Source of the DNA: Rossellomorea aquimaris | GTDB lineage: Bacteria; Bacillota; Bacilli; Bacillales; Bacillaceae_B | Length of the DNA stretch: 64,000 nucleotides | NCBI RefSeq assembly: GCF_020171925.1 | Contig: NZ_JAIVAR010000003.1 | Location: forward strand, 62,001 to 126,000 | Direction of reading: 5' to 3' | Shown here: positions 1 through 8,570 of the stretch, piece by piece | Layout of the letters: each line of letters opens with the position of its first letter | How positions within the stretch are numbered: the stretch's first letter is position 1 | Translations under genes and position numbers: made by a program | Notes under the pieces: model-generated | The model's database searches: none | What the model was told of the DNA's origin: nothing | The model's input: the letters and a program-made list of their open reading frames with translations, nothing else

Positions 1-334
1 CGGTGTCCGTTGCTTTTACGCCGAGAGGGATGCTATCAGGATCCGATACCGGTTTCTTCTCTGACGTGTCCGATAGGGGAATCCCTTCTCTCAGCATGAA
101 TTCTTCAAGTGTCTGCATTTGGTGAAGGGCAAGCCTTTTGGTTTCCTTCAAAAGATGCACCAGGTCTTTGTCCTTCGTTGTGTTTAATGAAGCTTCAAGA
201 ATCGGCACTTCCTCCGCAATCGCAGTATAATACAACCAGCAACCCATTGCCTCTCCGATATGGGGACGGGGTTTCGGTTCATCATCGAACCGTGTCCTCA
301 AGTAATCAAGTAATGCTTCCAATGAATTAGGCAA
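1..334 (-). CDS. DUF3231 family protein, truncated by window edge
   Basis: The reading frame runs off the left edge, so only the N-terminal ~111 residues are visible. It reads LPNSLEALLDYLRTRFDDEP, then PHIGEAMGCWLYYTA, and later SDPDSIPLGVKATD. This resembles DUF3231 (ferritin-like helical) proteins of Bacillaceae, where an IPxGxKLTD stretch separates repeat halves. I chose the TTG start at 334 because AGGTGG lies six bases upstream. An in-frame GTG at 370 is the alternative. Function of the family is unknown. A 42-bp palindrome lies between this start and the next gene. Confidence 0.6.
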   Translation of the reverse strand, partial: MPNSLEALLDYLRTRFDDEPKPRPHIGEAMGCWLYYTAIAEEVPILEASLNTTKDKDLVHLLKETKRLALHQMQTLEEFMLREGIPLSDTSEKKPVSDPDSIPLGVKATDT

Positions 335-410
335 AGAACATCCACCTACCCTTTTAAAAGAAGTATGCACCCAATAGGATAACCAAAATACTCCAAACTA
401 CTCTTATCAA

Positions 411-452
411 AGGTACGTCCCTCACCGCTTTAAAGCGGTGAGGGACGTACCT
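411..452. repeat. Palindromic repeat, full copy A
   Basis: This is a 42-bp perfect palindrome with arms beginning AGGTACGTCCCTC and a CGCTTTAAAGCG centre. It lies 3 bp beyond the TAA of the anti-sigma gene. No T-tract follows on the minus strand, so it is not a classical intrinsic terminator, although its RNA would fold into a long hairpin. Further copies occur near 31.97, 33.12, 39.40, 60.91 and 63.83 kb. Confidence 0.9.
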
Positions 453-455
453 TCT

Positions 456-1760
456 TTATTGTAGTGGGATTTTGATGTTTCCTTTGATCCAGGATGGGTA
501 GTCCTTCAGTTCGAATGTGATTGGGGATGGGCCGTCATTCTTTGAGTATGGAAACCCAAATTGATGATCTCCAGTCATGATGAAGCTACTTAAATCATGT
601 TTCTTTCCATCTGCGTCCACATAGGAATTAAAAGGATTTAGTTCATCGGCTTGCCTGTAATATTTGTCCCAAGCAAACAGGAGTACATCATCTTCTACCT
701 TCACTGATGCCAATCGACCATCTGGAGCTTTAAGGACTTTCTCTTCTGCAGGATCGACGACTACTTCTAAATGGTCTTTATCAAGAGCCCTGATGGAATC
801 GAAAGCAAGATATAATTCTTCCGGATTCTCAAAATAATTGCTCTGTAGATAATACGTGATTTTGTCTGAATCACCGCTTGCCACAACGCCATTCGAAATC
901 TTCGACCATGTTTCCCCATGCTCATCCACAAGTCTCAGGTCCTCGATATTGAAAATCCTCATTGAATTCGACTGTGGAAATTCAAACGAAACCGCTGTGC
1001 GGGTCGGAGCCACCCTTACTTCTCCTACATGAATCTCCTGGCCCTCGATTGTAAACGTCTCGTCTATCCGAACGGTTCTTGTCTTCCCAATTTTATCACG
1101 GTCAACCTTGAAAGGGATCTTCCATTCCCCACTCAGTTCCTTCTCCCCTTCCTCCAAGTGAAGGACAAACTGATAGTCTTGTTCTTTCAGGGGTTGTTTG
1201 AGCCCGATGGTTGCTGAATACAACCCTTTTTTGTTTTCTAAGTCTTCACCACCATAAGATAAAGATGTGACTGGAACTTTATCTCCTTCTTCGGTTTGAA
1301 GATCGATCCTGGAAGAGTGGACTTCCTCCAATGCACGGTCGGCAGACTCAAAGGAATAAAACAATACAAGTTGTTCCTCATCCACGATAAACGAGTCCAG
1401 CGTGATGGTTATACCATGATGTTCATCCGATGCCCCCGCCTTCTGAACATAATCATTCTCGATTGACGAAAGTAATCCTTTATCCATTCTGACCAGTTCT
1501 ACAATCTTCTCCATACCGGGCATGCCGCTCACCAATCGGGCAAAGTCAGTTGACATGCGCAAAGATCCGGCAAATACAACCAATATTAGGACAACGGCTG
1601 CTGAAGCAACCCAAGCCCTGGCAGCCTGGTTTTTTTTCGAGGCACGTTTTCCTTTTCGGATTCCAGCAAGAATGGCATCATCCAGTCTGTGATGAGGTAT
1701 TGAGGCCTCTTGTAGCTCCTGCTTCGTTTCGCTCAGCTTCTTTTCTTCGTGTTCATACAT
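456..1760 (-). CDS. DUF4179-type anti-sigma factor, membrane anchored
   Basis: This 434-residue protein has an N-terminal cytoplasmic segment, one transmembrane helix (around AWVASAAVVLILVVFAGSL, roughly residues 50-70) and a large extracytoplasmic region rich in beta strands, the layout of DUF4179/DUF5643 anti-sigma proteins. It presumably holds the sigma factor encoded just upstream at the membrane. The ATG at 1760 is preferred because AAGGAGG lies nine bases before it. A GTG three codons upstream is also open. The gene overlaps the sigma gene's end by 8 bp, indicating translational coupling. The signal sensed is not evident. Confidence 0.8.
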   Translation of the reverse strand: MYEHEEKKLSETKQELQEASIPHHRLDDAILAGIRKGKRASKKNQAARAWVASAAVVLILVVFAGSLRMSTDFARLVSGMPGMEKIVELVRMDKGLLSSIENDYVQKAGASDEHHGITITLDSFIVDEEQLVLFYSFESADRALEEVHSSRIDLQTEEGDKVPVTSLSYGGEDLENKKGLYSATIGLKQPLKEQDYQFVLHLEEGEKELSGEWKIPFKVDRDKIGKTRTVRIDETFTIEGQEIHVGEVRVAPTRTAVSFEFPQSNSMRIFNIEDLRLVDEHGETWSKISNGVVASGDSDKITYYLQSNYFENPEELYLAFDSIRALDKDHLEVVVDPAEEKVLKAPDGRLASVKVEDDVLLFAWDKYYRQADELNPFNSYVDADGKKHDLSSFIMTGDHQFGFPYSKNDGPSPITFELKDYPSWIKGNIKIPLQ

Positions 1761-2280
1761 GGAAGTCACCCTCCTTTTCTTTCAACTGACTGCGAAGTAA
1801 ACCAAGTCCCTTATGCAGCCATGTTTTGACGGTACCCTCTGGACATTCAAGAATTTCCGCTATTTCACTGATTTTCAAATCGTGGAGATACTTGAGCATG
1901 ATTACATTCCTGTATGGCTCATTCAATGAATGGATGGCGTCCTCGGTTTCAATGGACGAATTCTTCTCGGGAGCCTCCATTGAGTGAAGGAGCCGATCGC
2001 TATAGATGACGCGCTTCTTTTTCTTGATTTCATCATGACAATAATTCAATAGGATCCGAATCAGCCAAGTTGTAAAGTATTCATTTTTCCTCAGCTTCTT
2101 GATTCCTTTATAAGCACGATATGTTGTTTCCTGAATCGCCTCGATGGCGTCGTCTTCATTTTTCAAATACGAAATGGCCATTCGATAGAGTTGTTCTTTA
2201 TGTGAAGTGATCAGTTGATACAGCGCATCCTCATCACCTTTTTTCGCTCTCTTGACCATCGTGAGATCCAGCTCACTCAT
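1753..2280 (-). CDS. ECF-type RNA polymerase sigma factor
   Basis: This 175-residue protein has sigma region 2 (LYRMAISYLKNEDDAIEAIQ, about residues 31-50, with the core-binding helix and promoter-melting part following) and region 4 ending in a helix-turn-helix (KISEIAEILECPEGTVKTWL, about 135-154). The SigV/SigX-like group is the closest recognisable type. The start is supported by GGGGG about eight bases upstream. It overlaps the DUF4179 gene and so forms a two-gene sigma/anti-sigma operon. I saw no promoter that clearly shows autoregulation. Confidence 0.9.
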   Translation of the reverse strand: MSELDLTMVKRAKKGDEDALYQLITSHKEQLYRMAISYLKNEDDAIEAIQETTYRAYKGIKKLRKNEYFTTWLIRILLNYCHDEIKKKKRVIYSDRLLHSMEAPEKNSSIETEDAIHSLNEPYRNVIMLKYLHDLKISEIAEILECPEGTVKTWLHKGLGLLRSQLKEKEGDFHV

Positions 2281-2341
2281 CAGGAATTCCCCCTTCCCTC
2301 CACTGATTAGACATCACAGTGCCGAAAAAGTTTTGGTAAAT

Positions 2342-2676
2342 TTAAACTTTTTTTAAAAAAACGCGCTGTTAAATAAAAATTGTTGATTTCTACCCATTTC
2401 CAGCAGTTGAATGGACGTAAAGACGCAAACTTCTCTGGGAAGAGTAGCTAATGTGGGACCTGTCCAGCTACAGGGCTTAGGTGCACATGACATAAGTCAA
2501 ACCGGCCAAGAAGGCAAAGAAGCGTTTGTGACCGATTCGCCTTATGTCACATGCCTCTAAAGAAAGCCCTTCCGCTTTCCTTCGCTCAGACGAAGCCAGA
2601 GAGGCCAATGGGCTATCCGAGGAAAGTCAAGCCTTTTACAGAATCGGGCAGCGTTATTAACAGTGCTTTAAAAAAG
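2342..2676. repeat. Possible MITE-like intergenic element
   Basis: This gene-free stretch has imperfect inverted ends: GCGCTGTTAAATAA near 2363-2376 faces TTATTAACAGTGC near 2654-2666, each flanked by A/T tracts. Inside are a second inverted repeat, TGACATAAG (2488-2496) with CTTATGTCA (2541-2549), and several smaller hairpins. No transposase or long ORF is present. A non-autonomous element or a large structured RNA are both possible. Confidence 0.35.
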
Positions 2677-2737
2677 GACTCCCACCTCACATGTCATGAG
2701 ATGGAAGCCCAGACGGTTCAAGAACAACAACCGATTG

Positions 2738-3454
2738 TTATTGATCTTTCATCTTCCCTTCATAATAGGACACCAATTCAGGATACTTCTCCAACTCTCT
2801 TTTCCCAGTCTCATTCAACTGGTATACGCCTCGCTTGACCCGGTCGAACCATTTATAATAATTCTTCTGCAGAATGGACGGGGTTTTGTCACCTGTCCCG
2901 AGTTCTTTTAATGCTTTCGGGGACAGCGGTCCATGTTTCTCCAGGCAGCAAGCAATCTGGATGCAGCTCTCTTTATAGGCGGTCATGATTTTCGTCTTAT
3001 TGCTGCCACCGGTGTTGTAATCCGCACTACGTCCTTCAATTTCTTTTATCAAATTAGCCCTCTTCCGTTTGCTGTATGTCATGACTTTCTTGCGGTCAAA
3101 CGGCTGCGGGTGCGCGACGAATTCAATTTTTGGCCGTTTGGTCAACGAGACGGTGATCAGTCCCAGCTCCAGTCTTTTGACAAGGTGGCAGATGTCGTTC
3201 CATCTTCTTGAACGGGTCCGCTTCGGTTTAGGGATCGCGATGTAGACGAGATCGGTCAGCCTTTGGCGCTTTGCGGCCTGGATCAGTAAATCGATCGTCA
3301 ATGAAAGCTTTAATTCCACGATGATCAGTTCGTCCCCTTTCACTGCCGTCAGGTCACAATCGTTCACTTCTCCGTTGACTTTATATCCGAGATTTGTGAA
3401 ATGTTTTTGGATGGGCTGATAGAGGTCGGCTTCTTTTCTTTTTTTCTCAGTCAT
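2738..3454 (-). CDS. DUF2161 protein, PD-(D/E)XK nuclease-like
   Basis: This 238-residue protein matches the DUF2161 family of predicted PD-(D/E)XK phosphodiesterases. The N-terminal half contains CDLTAVKGDELIIVELKLS (about 33-51), which supplies the D and ExK of the nuclease core. The C-terminal half (about 150-238) is basic and may fold as a winged helix (KALKELGTGDKTPSILQKNY). No partner toxin, methylase or phage gene is adjacent. AAGAAGG upstream supports the ATG at 3454. Biological role is not established. Confidence 0.7.
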   Translation of the reverse strand: MTEKKRKEADLYQPIQKHFTNLGYKVNGEVNDCDLTAVKGDELIIVELKLSLTIDLLIQAAKRQRLTDLVYIAIPKPKRTRSRRWNDICHLVKRLELGLITVSLTKRPKIEFVAHPQPFDRKKVMTYSKRKRANLIKEIEGRSADYNTGGSNKTKIMTAYKESCIQIACCLEKHGPLSPKALKELGTGDKTPSILQKNYYKWFDRVKRGVYQLNETGKRELEKYPELVSYYEGKMKDQ

Positions 3455-3525
3455 ATGTAAAACCTTCTTCTATAGTTAATCTATTATGTAAAAGTATAGA
3501 CTATTTGAGTGGGTTTTTATAGATT

Positions 3526-3571
3526 GAGAGAGGGACGGACCCTGAATGCATGGTCCCTCCCTCTCTTTTTT
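3526..3571 (+). terminator. Hairpin with T tract
   Basis: GAGAGAGGGACGGACC (3526-3541) faces GGTCCCTCCCTCTC (3552-3565), followed by TTTTTT on the plus strand. No plus-strand gene precedes it, so it may be a repeat related to the gene-end palindromes rather than a working terminator. Confidence 0.5.
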
Positions 3572-3595
3572 GTGGTATAGTCGTGGTGGTTCATG

Positions 3596-3705
3596 GATCT
3601 CTGCCGTTTTTGGGATTTATCTGCCAAAAATATTTTTTATCTGCCGTTTTTTCATTTTATCTGCCATTATTTCATTTTATCTGCCAAAATCACGATTTAT
3701 CTGCC
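3596..3705 (+). repeat. 20-bp-period array, core TTTATCTGCC
   Basis: Six copies of a 10-bp core start at 3596, 3616, 3636, 3656, 3676 and 3696, an exact 20-bp period. The last five read TTTATCTGCC and the first is degenerate (GATCTCTGCC). The ten bases between cores differ from unit to unit and are A/T-rich. The array lies 3' of nagP; in nagP-sense orientation the core reads GGCAGATAAA. It matches no named repeat class known to me. Confidence 0.85.
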
Positions 3706-3818
3706 ATTCTACAAATTTCGACAACACTAACAACATCGTTGACCTCATCAACAGCAACAACAGCAACCACGATCCATCAACCAACCCCCACCACCCATCA
3801 ATCACCACAAACTACTCA

Positions 3819-5270
3819 TCAAGCACTCTTATTCCGAAGCCTTTCAACCTCATCCGCCACGAACTGGACGGAGGTTCCGACCACGACTTGGATCGAGTTC
3901 GGGCCTACGATATTGATGCCAGGCACTCCGGTGGCTTTGATCCGCCGTTGGTCGACGGCATCCATATTCTTCACTTCCACACGAAGGCGGGTGATGCAGT
4001 TGTCGACCGATGTGACATTCTCATCTCCGCCAAGGCCTGCATAAATTTCAGCAGCCATGGAGACAAATTTGTCTCCGTCGGCAACCGGGTCGGCGATCGC
4101 CCCTTCTTCTGCATCTTCTTCGCGTCCAGGTGTCATCAGGTTGAATTTCGCAATCAGGAAGCGGAACAGGAAGTAATAAATGAATGCAAACACGATGCCT
4201 TGCAGGAGCAGCATATAAGGCATATTGGCAAGCGGAAGCCGTGAGCTCAGTAAAAAGTCGACGAAGCCGGCACTGAAACCGAACCCGGCAGTCCATTGGA
4301 AGAACGATGCAATGGCCAGGGATAAACCCGTCAATGCTGCATGCGCTACATATAACGCAGGAGCAACGAACATGAATGCGAATTCAAGAGGCTCTGTCAC
4401 CCCTGTGAAAAATGAAGCAAATCCAGCGGCAAGCATGAGTGAAGCCACCTGCTTCTTCTTGGCAGGCTTCGCCGCATGATACATTGCGAGCCCCGCAGCA
4501 GGAAGCCCGAACATCATGACCGGGAAGAATCCTGCCTGATACATTCCAGTGACACCCTTCTCCCCATTGCCGGACCAGAAGTTCCCGATATCATTGATTC
4601 CCGCCACATCGAACCAGAAGACGGAATTCAATGCATGGTGAAGACCGGTCGGGATCAGCAAGCGGTTGAAGAAACCATATAGACCTGCTCCCGTGAAGCT
4701 TAATGCACTGATTTCTTTTCCGAATGATACAAGTGCAGTGTAAATGACCGGCCAAATAAACAGCATGACACCCGACACAACGAGCATTGCGACTGCCGAC
4801 ATGATCGGCACTAAGCGCTTACCGCTGAAGAACGCCAGCGCATCCGGCAGTTTCACATGACTGAAACGGTTGTACATGCTTGCCGCTACAAGTCCGGAAA
4901 TGATCCCGACGAACTGATTTTTAATTTTAATAAATGCCGGATTTACATTTTCAGGAGCCACTCCTTGAAGCAGCGCGACTGAATCGGTGGAAAGCAGCGT
5001 GGTGATGACCAGAAAAGCGACCAATCCGCTGAGTGCTGCGGATCCATCCTTCTTCTTCGCCATCCCCAATGCGACACCTACGGCAAATAGTACTGACATA
5101 TTATCAATGATCGATGCACCTGCTTTGATCAAGAAAGCCGCTACGGGGCTATCTGCACCCCAGCCTGTCGGGTCGATCCAATACCCGATCCCCATCAGGA
5201 TCGCCGCTGCAGGCAGGACGGCAACCGGTAGCATCAATGACCGCCCGATTCTTTGTAAATAGTTCATCAT
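3819..5270 (-). CDS. nagP: PTS N-acetylglucosamine transporter EIICB
   Basis: This membrane permease imports and phosphorylates GlcNAc. The 483-residue chain has an EIIC domain with multiple membrane segments (about 1-380; HHALNSVFWFDVAGINDIGN is characteristic of GlcNAc/glucose EIIC) and an EIIB domain with the phosphocysteine in NCITRLRV (about Cys425). There is no EIIA domain, unlike B. subtilis NagP, so EIIA must come from another locus. The start at 5270 follows GGAGGAAAAGAAA; an upstream extension is open but lacks a binding site. A NagR-like operator and a possible cre lie upstream. Confidence 0.88.
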   Translation of the reverse strand: MMNYLQRIGRSLMLPVAVLPAAAILMGIGYWIDPTGWGADSPVAAFLIKAGASIIDNMSVLFAVGVALGMAKKKDGSAALSGLVAFLVITTLLSTDSVALLQGVAPENVNPAFIKIKNQFVGIISGLVAASMYNRFSHVKLPDALAFFSGKRLVPIMSAVAMLVVSGVMLFIWPVIYTALVSFGKEISALSFTGAGLYGFFNRLLIPTGLHHALNSVFWFDVAGINDIGNFWSGNGEKGVTGMYQAGFFPVMMFGLPAAGLAMYHAAKPAKKKQVASLMLAAGFASFFTGVTEPLEFAFMFVAPALYVAHAALTGLSLAIASFFQWTAGFGFSAGFVDFLLSSRLPLANMPYMLLLQGIVFAFIYYFLFRFLIAKFNLMTPGREEDAEEGAIADPVADGDKFVSMAAEIYAGLGGDENVTSVDNCITRLRVEVKNMDAVDQRRIKATGVPGINIVGPNSIQVVVGTSVQFVADEVERLRNKSA

Positions 5271-5431
5271 TTTCTTTTCCTCCTCACTGTAAGTTCTGTG
5301 TTGATCCCAACCAATCTTCTCATGATCGCCTGACATCACTTCCTGTCTCTACTGGGACTCGAAGCTTTGTCCGGAATGTGGACAGAATACCTCTAGTAGA
5401 AACTATTCAGATGTGGACCGGTTTAGAATCA

Positions 5432-5447
5432 TTTGTATAGACCAATG
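5432..5447 (-). promoter_or_regulatory. NagR operator (dre) upstream of nagP
   Basis: The plus strand reads ATTTGTATAGACCAAT, which on the gene strand is ATTGGTCTATACAAAT. This resembles the ATTGGTxTAGACxAxT type bound by B. subtilis NagR (YvoA). Three further sites occur near nagA, nagR and murP. Confidence 0.7.
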
Positions 5448-5460
5448 AAAGCCTTTTCAT
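5447..5460. promoter_or_regulatory. Possible cre site upstream of nagP
   Basis: TGAAAGCCTTTTCA matches the catabolite-response consensus TGWNANCGNTNWCA except for one central base. It touches the NagR operator, which fits dual control by CcpA and NagR. Confidence 0.4.
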
Positions 5461-5588
5461 TTATTTTCCCTTTATTTGGTTCAGGAGGAAAGAGACTAAT
5501 GGCGTAGTAGAATGGTAGTGGTAAATACTTGAAAGTTTAACCGACTGATCCCTTTTTGATAGGTCGTTCAGTGAACGCGAAAAAAAAA

Positions 5589-5607
5589 CCTCAGCAGAAT
5601 GCCGAGG
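5589..5607 (-). terminator. Intrinsic terminator of ABC permease operon
   Basis: On the minus strand CCTCGGC pairs with GCTGAGG and is followed by nine T residues (the A tract at 5581-5588). It lies 15 bp beyond the permease stop codon. Confidence 0.8.
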
Positions 5608-5622
5608 AAGCCTGTTTTTCCG

Positions 5623-6555
5623 TTATTTATGCACTGTTGTCCCGTCAGTCCTGAAGTTCTCTTCCATCCCATTCACCATCATATCCACCGTCATAATCAG
5701 CAAAGAGTAGGCAAGGACAGGAAAGGCAATGATTGTAGGTTCTAGCAATAACTCTTTATAGCGGGTGCCGATGATGCCCGCCCATTCAAAAACAGGGGTA
5801 TAGTATACAACAAACTGATCGTGCTCCTGCCCCGAACCGATATTCGTTCCTCCTATAAAAATATGAAAAATGGCGAGATGCAGCATGAGGGTGAGCACTT
5901 GTACAAACTGTCTTCCGAATAGGATTAAGAGCCGTGGGAACAAATGAGGGAAGACGTGCACTCTTGATAGATGCCATCCATTTCCCCCGAGAACGCGGGC
6001 ACTTTCCATAAAATCAAATGTATGAATATGATTGGCCGTTTCCGCGACCACTTTTGTCAGGGTTGGAACACCGACAATCGTAAGTACAGCGAGTTGCAAA
6101 ACGATTGTCTCCACGAATGACAAAGGAGACGTACCTCTCAATTCATATAAAATATAGGGAGCAAGCCAAATGATGGCTAAAAGAGACTGAGGGATATAGT
6201 GAAAAGCTTGAAAAAAAGAGTTCATCCACCTGGATGCGACCATCCTCCTCCCCATCAATCCAAGGAAACCGGCAGTAAATACCCTTAGAGCTGTTACCGA
6301 AAATGCAAACATAATGGTCCATTTTGCACCGGAAATGATCAAATAAAACAGATCATTTCCTTCTCGATCCGCTCCCAGCCAGTGAGTCCTGGAAATCGGA
6401 TAGGGTGGTGTATCAATCAATGCACCATTTTCATCATACATAAACCTCTCCGCTTCCGGCGCTTCCCAAAAGAACGTCCAGCCAATGCTGAGAATCAGCA
6501 TAACGATGACTACGGTCAAACCCAGATGAAATGGTTTTATCATTCCTTTCTTCAT
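5623..6555 (-). CDS. Peptide-type ABC transporter permease (DppC-like)
   Basis: This 310-residue inner-membrane permease has about six hydrophobic segments, an N-terminal periplasmic-type loop with HWLGADREGNDLFY typical of DppC/OppC proteins, and an EAA-type loop (ESARVLGGNGWHLSRVHVFPH, about 190-210) that would contact an ATPase. It overlaps the preceding permease by 4 bp. No ATPase or binding protein is encoded nearby, so substrate and partners are unknown. Dipeptide, oligopeptide, nickel or opine ligands are all possible for the family. Confidence 0.75.
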   Translation of the reverse strand: MKKGMIKPFHLGLTVVIVMLILSIGWTFFWEAPEAERFMYDENGALIDTPPYPISRTHWLGADREGNDLFYLIISGAKWTIMFAFSVTALRVFTAGFLGLMGRRMVASRWMNSFFQAFHYIPQSLLAIIWLAPYILYELRGTSPLSFVETIVLQLAVLTIVGVPTLTKVVAETANHIHTFDFMESARVLGGNGWHLSRVHVFPHLFPRLLILFGRQFVQVLTLMLHLAIFHIFIGGTNIGSGQEHDQFVVYYTPVFEWAGIIGTRYKELLLEPTIIAFPVLAYSLLIMTVDMMVNGMEENFRTDGTTVHK

Positions 6556-7481
6556 TCCCCCGTCCCCCCTATCGTTTTCTCGTAGAATTTTTCACGAAAA
6601 TGTTTCATTCCTTTTATGACTGCAAAAAAAGGCGTCATAAGCATAATGATCAGGAAAGCACGAGAAGAGGCAGGCTGATCTCCTATGATGAAGCTCATGA
6701 CTCCTTCACTATGAAACAATAATTCTAATACGATCAGGTTCGTGTATACGAGAAGGATCAGTGCAGGCACATGTGCCATCGCTTCCATCATTGTATTCCT
6801 GAATAGATGGTGTAACGAGATATACCCTTTTCCGAGCCCTTTTGACTTTGCAAATAAGACATAGTCCCTTTCTTTCTCATCATCGATCAATAACATCTGC
6901 AGCCTGAATAAATAAATGGCCGGGACGATGCTCAATGTAATTAGAGGAAGGAAAAAAAGTCGATGCTGCGGCGTGGAATAGGCTGCTGCAATTTCCCAGC
7001 CGGTTTGTTTATAGATCCATACCACCACTAACTGTATACAGAAAATGAAAAACACGTCAGGCAGAGCCTCCAGGACCTGAGCCATCTTCACGGTAAATTT
7101 CCTTAACGGAGAACTGCAGCATGCTACCAACACACTTGCAGAGTAAGCCGCGATCCCTGCAATCAACAGACTGCCTGCCAACAGGAGGAAGCTGTAAGAA
7201 TAAAGGTCGCTCATATACGGAAATAACGGCTTTTCAGTCATTTGCTGGTGAAACACTACGGAGCGTGCTTCCGGCATCTTAGGAAAAGATCTGGTTTCAG
7301 AATGAGAATAATAAGAAAGTTCTCCCGGCCTGGATATTCCTTCTAGAATGGTGTAAACAGAGCCGGCAAAGCTGTTCATCCCTTCAACAAGCGACGGTGA
7401 AGCAAGTAAGAAAATGATTCCTAAACAAGTCATCACATACTCCAAAAAACCCTTCTTTGCACCCATATAAATACTCTTCAT
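6552..7481 (-). CDS. Peptide-type ABC transporter permease (DppB-like)
   Basis: This 309-residue protein has an N-terminal membrane helix, a long extracytoplasmic loop, then five further helices and the coupling-loop motif YVLFAKSKGLGKGYISLHHL (about 205-224), the arrangement of DppB/OppB permeases. Sequence similarity to canonical DppB looks weak. Its ATG overlaps the stop codon of the regulator gene (ATGA), and its own stop overlaps the second permease, so all three genes form one translationally coupled operon. Confidence 0.7.
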   Translation of the reverse strand: MKSIYMGAKKGFLEYVMTCLGIIFLLASPSLVEGMNSFAGSVYTILEGISRPGELSYYSHSETRSFPKMPEARSVVFHQQMTEKPLFPYMSDLYSYSFLLLAGSLLIAGIAAYSASVLVACCSSPLRKFTVKMAQVLEALPDVFFIFCIQLVVVWIYKQTGWEIAAAYSTPQHRLFFLPLITLSIVPAIYLFRLQMLLIDDEKERDYVLFAKSKGLGKGYISLHHLFRNTMMEAMAHVPALILLVYTNLIVLELLFHSEGVMSFIIGDQPASSRAFLIIMLMTPFFAVIKGMKHFREKFYEKTIGGTGE

Positions 7482-8524
7482 GTCAGATCCGGCTCATAAA
7501 TGAATTGTTCTAATAAAGGAAGGGAGATAAATTGGCTGAGATCGGCTCTTAGAGACTCCATCCTATCCCTATTTCCACTATAAAAAATATAGTAGCCCCT
7601 TCTCTCACTCTTCACCAGCCCAGCTCTTTGAAGAATCTTGATATGATTTGAAATAGTGGCTTCCGCAAGTTCATGCTTTTCTGCCAGCTGCTTTGTACTG
7701 TATGGGTGGGTCAATACATCACGTAAAATCTTTAATCGGCTGGCTTCTCCCAACGCTTTGAACAAGTCTATCAAATCAGCAGGAGGCTCATCTCCTCCTG
7801 CCTTCATTTCGGGCACTGCGACATGTAACCCCAAACAGATCCTGCCAGGATATACTCCAAGCATGACGTGAGGCGTGATGAATGTAGATGGCTGAAGGGT
7901 GATTGAGCTAAATTCCTTCAAACGAAATTCATATGTTTCACCTTTTTGTACCCTGAGATACTCTGAATCAATTGAAACATCCGGATGCACTTCATTTAAC
8001 GCTGTCAGCAGGTGATGATCTAGCTTTTGCTGAAACAAAGAGGATGCTTTTGCCACCCATGGCTGAATCCGAAATAGCTCACGTGCAAACAGTTTCTCGT
8101 TATATTCATAGAACAAATGATGAAGTCTTTCTTTCCATTTGGCTGGGTGTGAAACTAAATCCTTCTGTTCAATCGTCAACGGCGACATCCGATGATCCTT
8201 TTTCCATGTCCTGATGTCCTCCATGGAATACTGCTCTCCTAACAGATAGAATACAAATGCATCGTCCTTCATGCTACAAATAAATTCAATCGCTTCTTCT
8301 GGTGTTTTTTCATTCAAATCATATTCATTCCGTATATTGATCAAGTAGAACCAGTCATATGAAAAGGCTCCTACAGTGCGGATCTCTTCAAGCATCCATC
8401 CCGGCAGCATCGATGCGGTCTCTTCAGCCCATTTCTTTCTGTAAGGATGGTGAACCGGATTACTAAGCACATGCATACTCGCCATCATTTCATTGAAAGG
8501 TGAAAAAGCAATTTCGATTTTCAT
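7478..8524 (-). CDS. ArsR-type regulator with large N-terminal domain
   Basis: This 348-residue protein carries a C-terminal ArsR winged helix (LIDLFKALGEASRLKILRDV, then STKQLAEKHELAEATISNHI), while the first ~240 residues form a domain of the DUF5937 kind found in other Bacillus ArsR-like regulators. The ATG at 8524 follows GGAGGCTGTTG. It heads a three-gene operon with two ABC permeases. Two perfect inverted repeats lie immediately upstream, suggesting that it regulates its own operon, and it may sense the imported compound. The ligand is unknown. Confidence 0.75.
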   Translation of the reverse strand: MKIEIAFSPFNEMMASMHVLSNPVHHPYRKKWAEETASMLPGWMLEEIRTVGAFSYDWFYLINIRNEYDLNEKTPEEAIEFICSMKDDAFVFYLLGEQYSMEDIRTWKKDHRMSPLTIEQKDLVSHPAKWKERLHHLFYEYNEKLFARELFRIQPWVAKASSLFQQKLDHHLLTALNEVHPDVSIDSEYLRVQKGETYEFRLKEFSSITLQPSTFITPHVMLGVYPGRICLGLHVAVPEMKAGGDEPPADLIDLFKALGEASRLKILRDVLTHPYSTKQLAEKHELAEATISNHIKILQRAGLVKSERRGYYIFYSGNRDRMESLRADLSQFISLPLLEQFIYEPDLT

Positions 8525-8541
8525 CAACAGCCTCCAAAACT

Positions 8542-8561
8542 GATTAGGTAACTACCTAATC
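8542..8561. promoter_or_regulatory. Probable ArsR operator, 9-bp inverted repeat
   Basis: Arms GATTAGGTA (8542-8550) and TACCTAATC (8553-8561) are perfect complements separated by AC. The repeat lies 17 bp upstream of the regulator's ATG, next to the ribosome binding site, a position suited to autorepression. Confidence 0.65.
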
Positions 8562-8570
8562 AAATTTAAT

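Noticed and set aside
2400-2560. Cyclic-di-GMP or other riboswitch
   Set aside because: A few strings such as GACGCAAAC recall riboswitch pieces, but the conserved helices are not complete and no downstream gene on the right strand would be controlled.
3596-3705. CRISPR array
   Set aside because: Repeats are only 10 bp and the gaps only 10 bp, far below CRISPR sizes, and no cas gene is present.
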